From: an uncultured Oscillospiraceae bacterium
GTDB taxonomy: Bacteria > Bacillota > Clostridia > Oscillospirales > Oscillospiraceae
Assembly (NCBI GenBank): GCA_934630555.1
Contig: CAKTXB010000132.1
Span: forward strand, 1 to 5,778
Reading direction: 5' to 3'
DNA: 5,778 bases
The notes under the pieces were generated by a model that saw only the letters and a program-made list of their open reading frames with translations, was not told where the DNA came from and ran no database searches. Shown one piece after another: positions 5,761 through 5,778 of the stretch. The stretch's first letter is position 1; each line of letters starts with the position of its first letter. Made by a program: the position numbers and the translations under genes.

Positions 5761-5778
5761 AGGCTTGCGCCATGCTGC

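Noticed and set aside
5459..5773. Minus-strand frame of 104 codons at the right edge
   Set aside because: It runs through all three chained palindromes and the end of nrdD, with no ribosome binding site seen; the coding look comes from the repeats.

Overview
The window looks like the chromosome of a GC-rich, strictly anaerobic Firmicute, most likely a gut clostridium of the Oscillospiraceae type. The reasons are an oxygen-sensitive (class III) ribonucleotide reductase, strong AGGAGG ribosome binding sites, an exported protein with three S-layer homology (SLH) domains of the 'PCTRAQ' style, and a Listeria-Bacteroides repeat in that same protein. The lineage is inferred from sequence style; no marker gene is present.

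Layout. (1) Positions 1-2074, minus strand: a secreted SLH-domain surface protein. It has 691 visible codons starting with a clear signal peptide, and it runs off the left edge inside the last SLH domain, probably only a few residues before its natural end. (2) Positions 2075-2429: a divergent intergenic region. The side belonging to the SLH gene carries a candidate promoter and a nested set of inverted repeats that would fold in its 5' leader into a three-way junction just upstream of the ribosome binding site. The nrd side carries a tandem pair of NrdR-box-like sites, one excellent and one weaker, with centres 32 bp apart, followed by a near-consensus sigma-70/sigma-A promoter. (3) Positions 2430-3119, plus: nrdG, the radical-SAM activase. 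(4) Positions 3139-5484, plus: nrdD, the class III reductase, with an N-terminal ATP-cone, a C-terminal glycyl-radical site and a fused C-terminal glutaredoxin/NrdH-like domain with a CPNC motif. (5) Positions 5485-5778: no convincing gene, but three long hairpins chained so that each shares bases with the next. The first is the probable terminator of the nrd operon.

How it works together. NrdG and NrdD form a two-gene operon 19 nt apart. NrdG uses its 4Fe-4S cluster and S-adenosylmethionine to place the glycyl radical on NrdD. NrdD then makes deoxynucleotides without oxygen, and its fused redoxin domain probably supplies the reducing electrons. NrdR, encoded elsewhere, probably represses the operon when dATP/ATP is high. 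The SLH gene is transcribed away from this operon and has no evident functional link to it. The best leads for novelty are the reductase-redoxin fusion, the structured SLH leader and the chained palindromes after nrdD.
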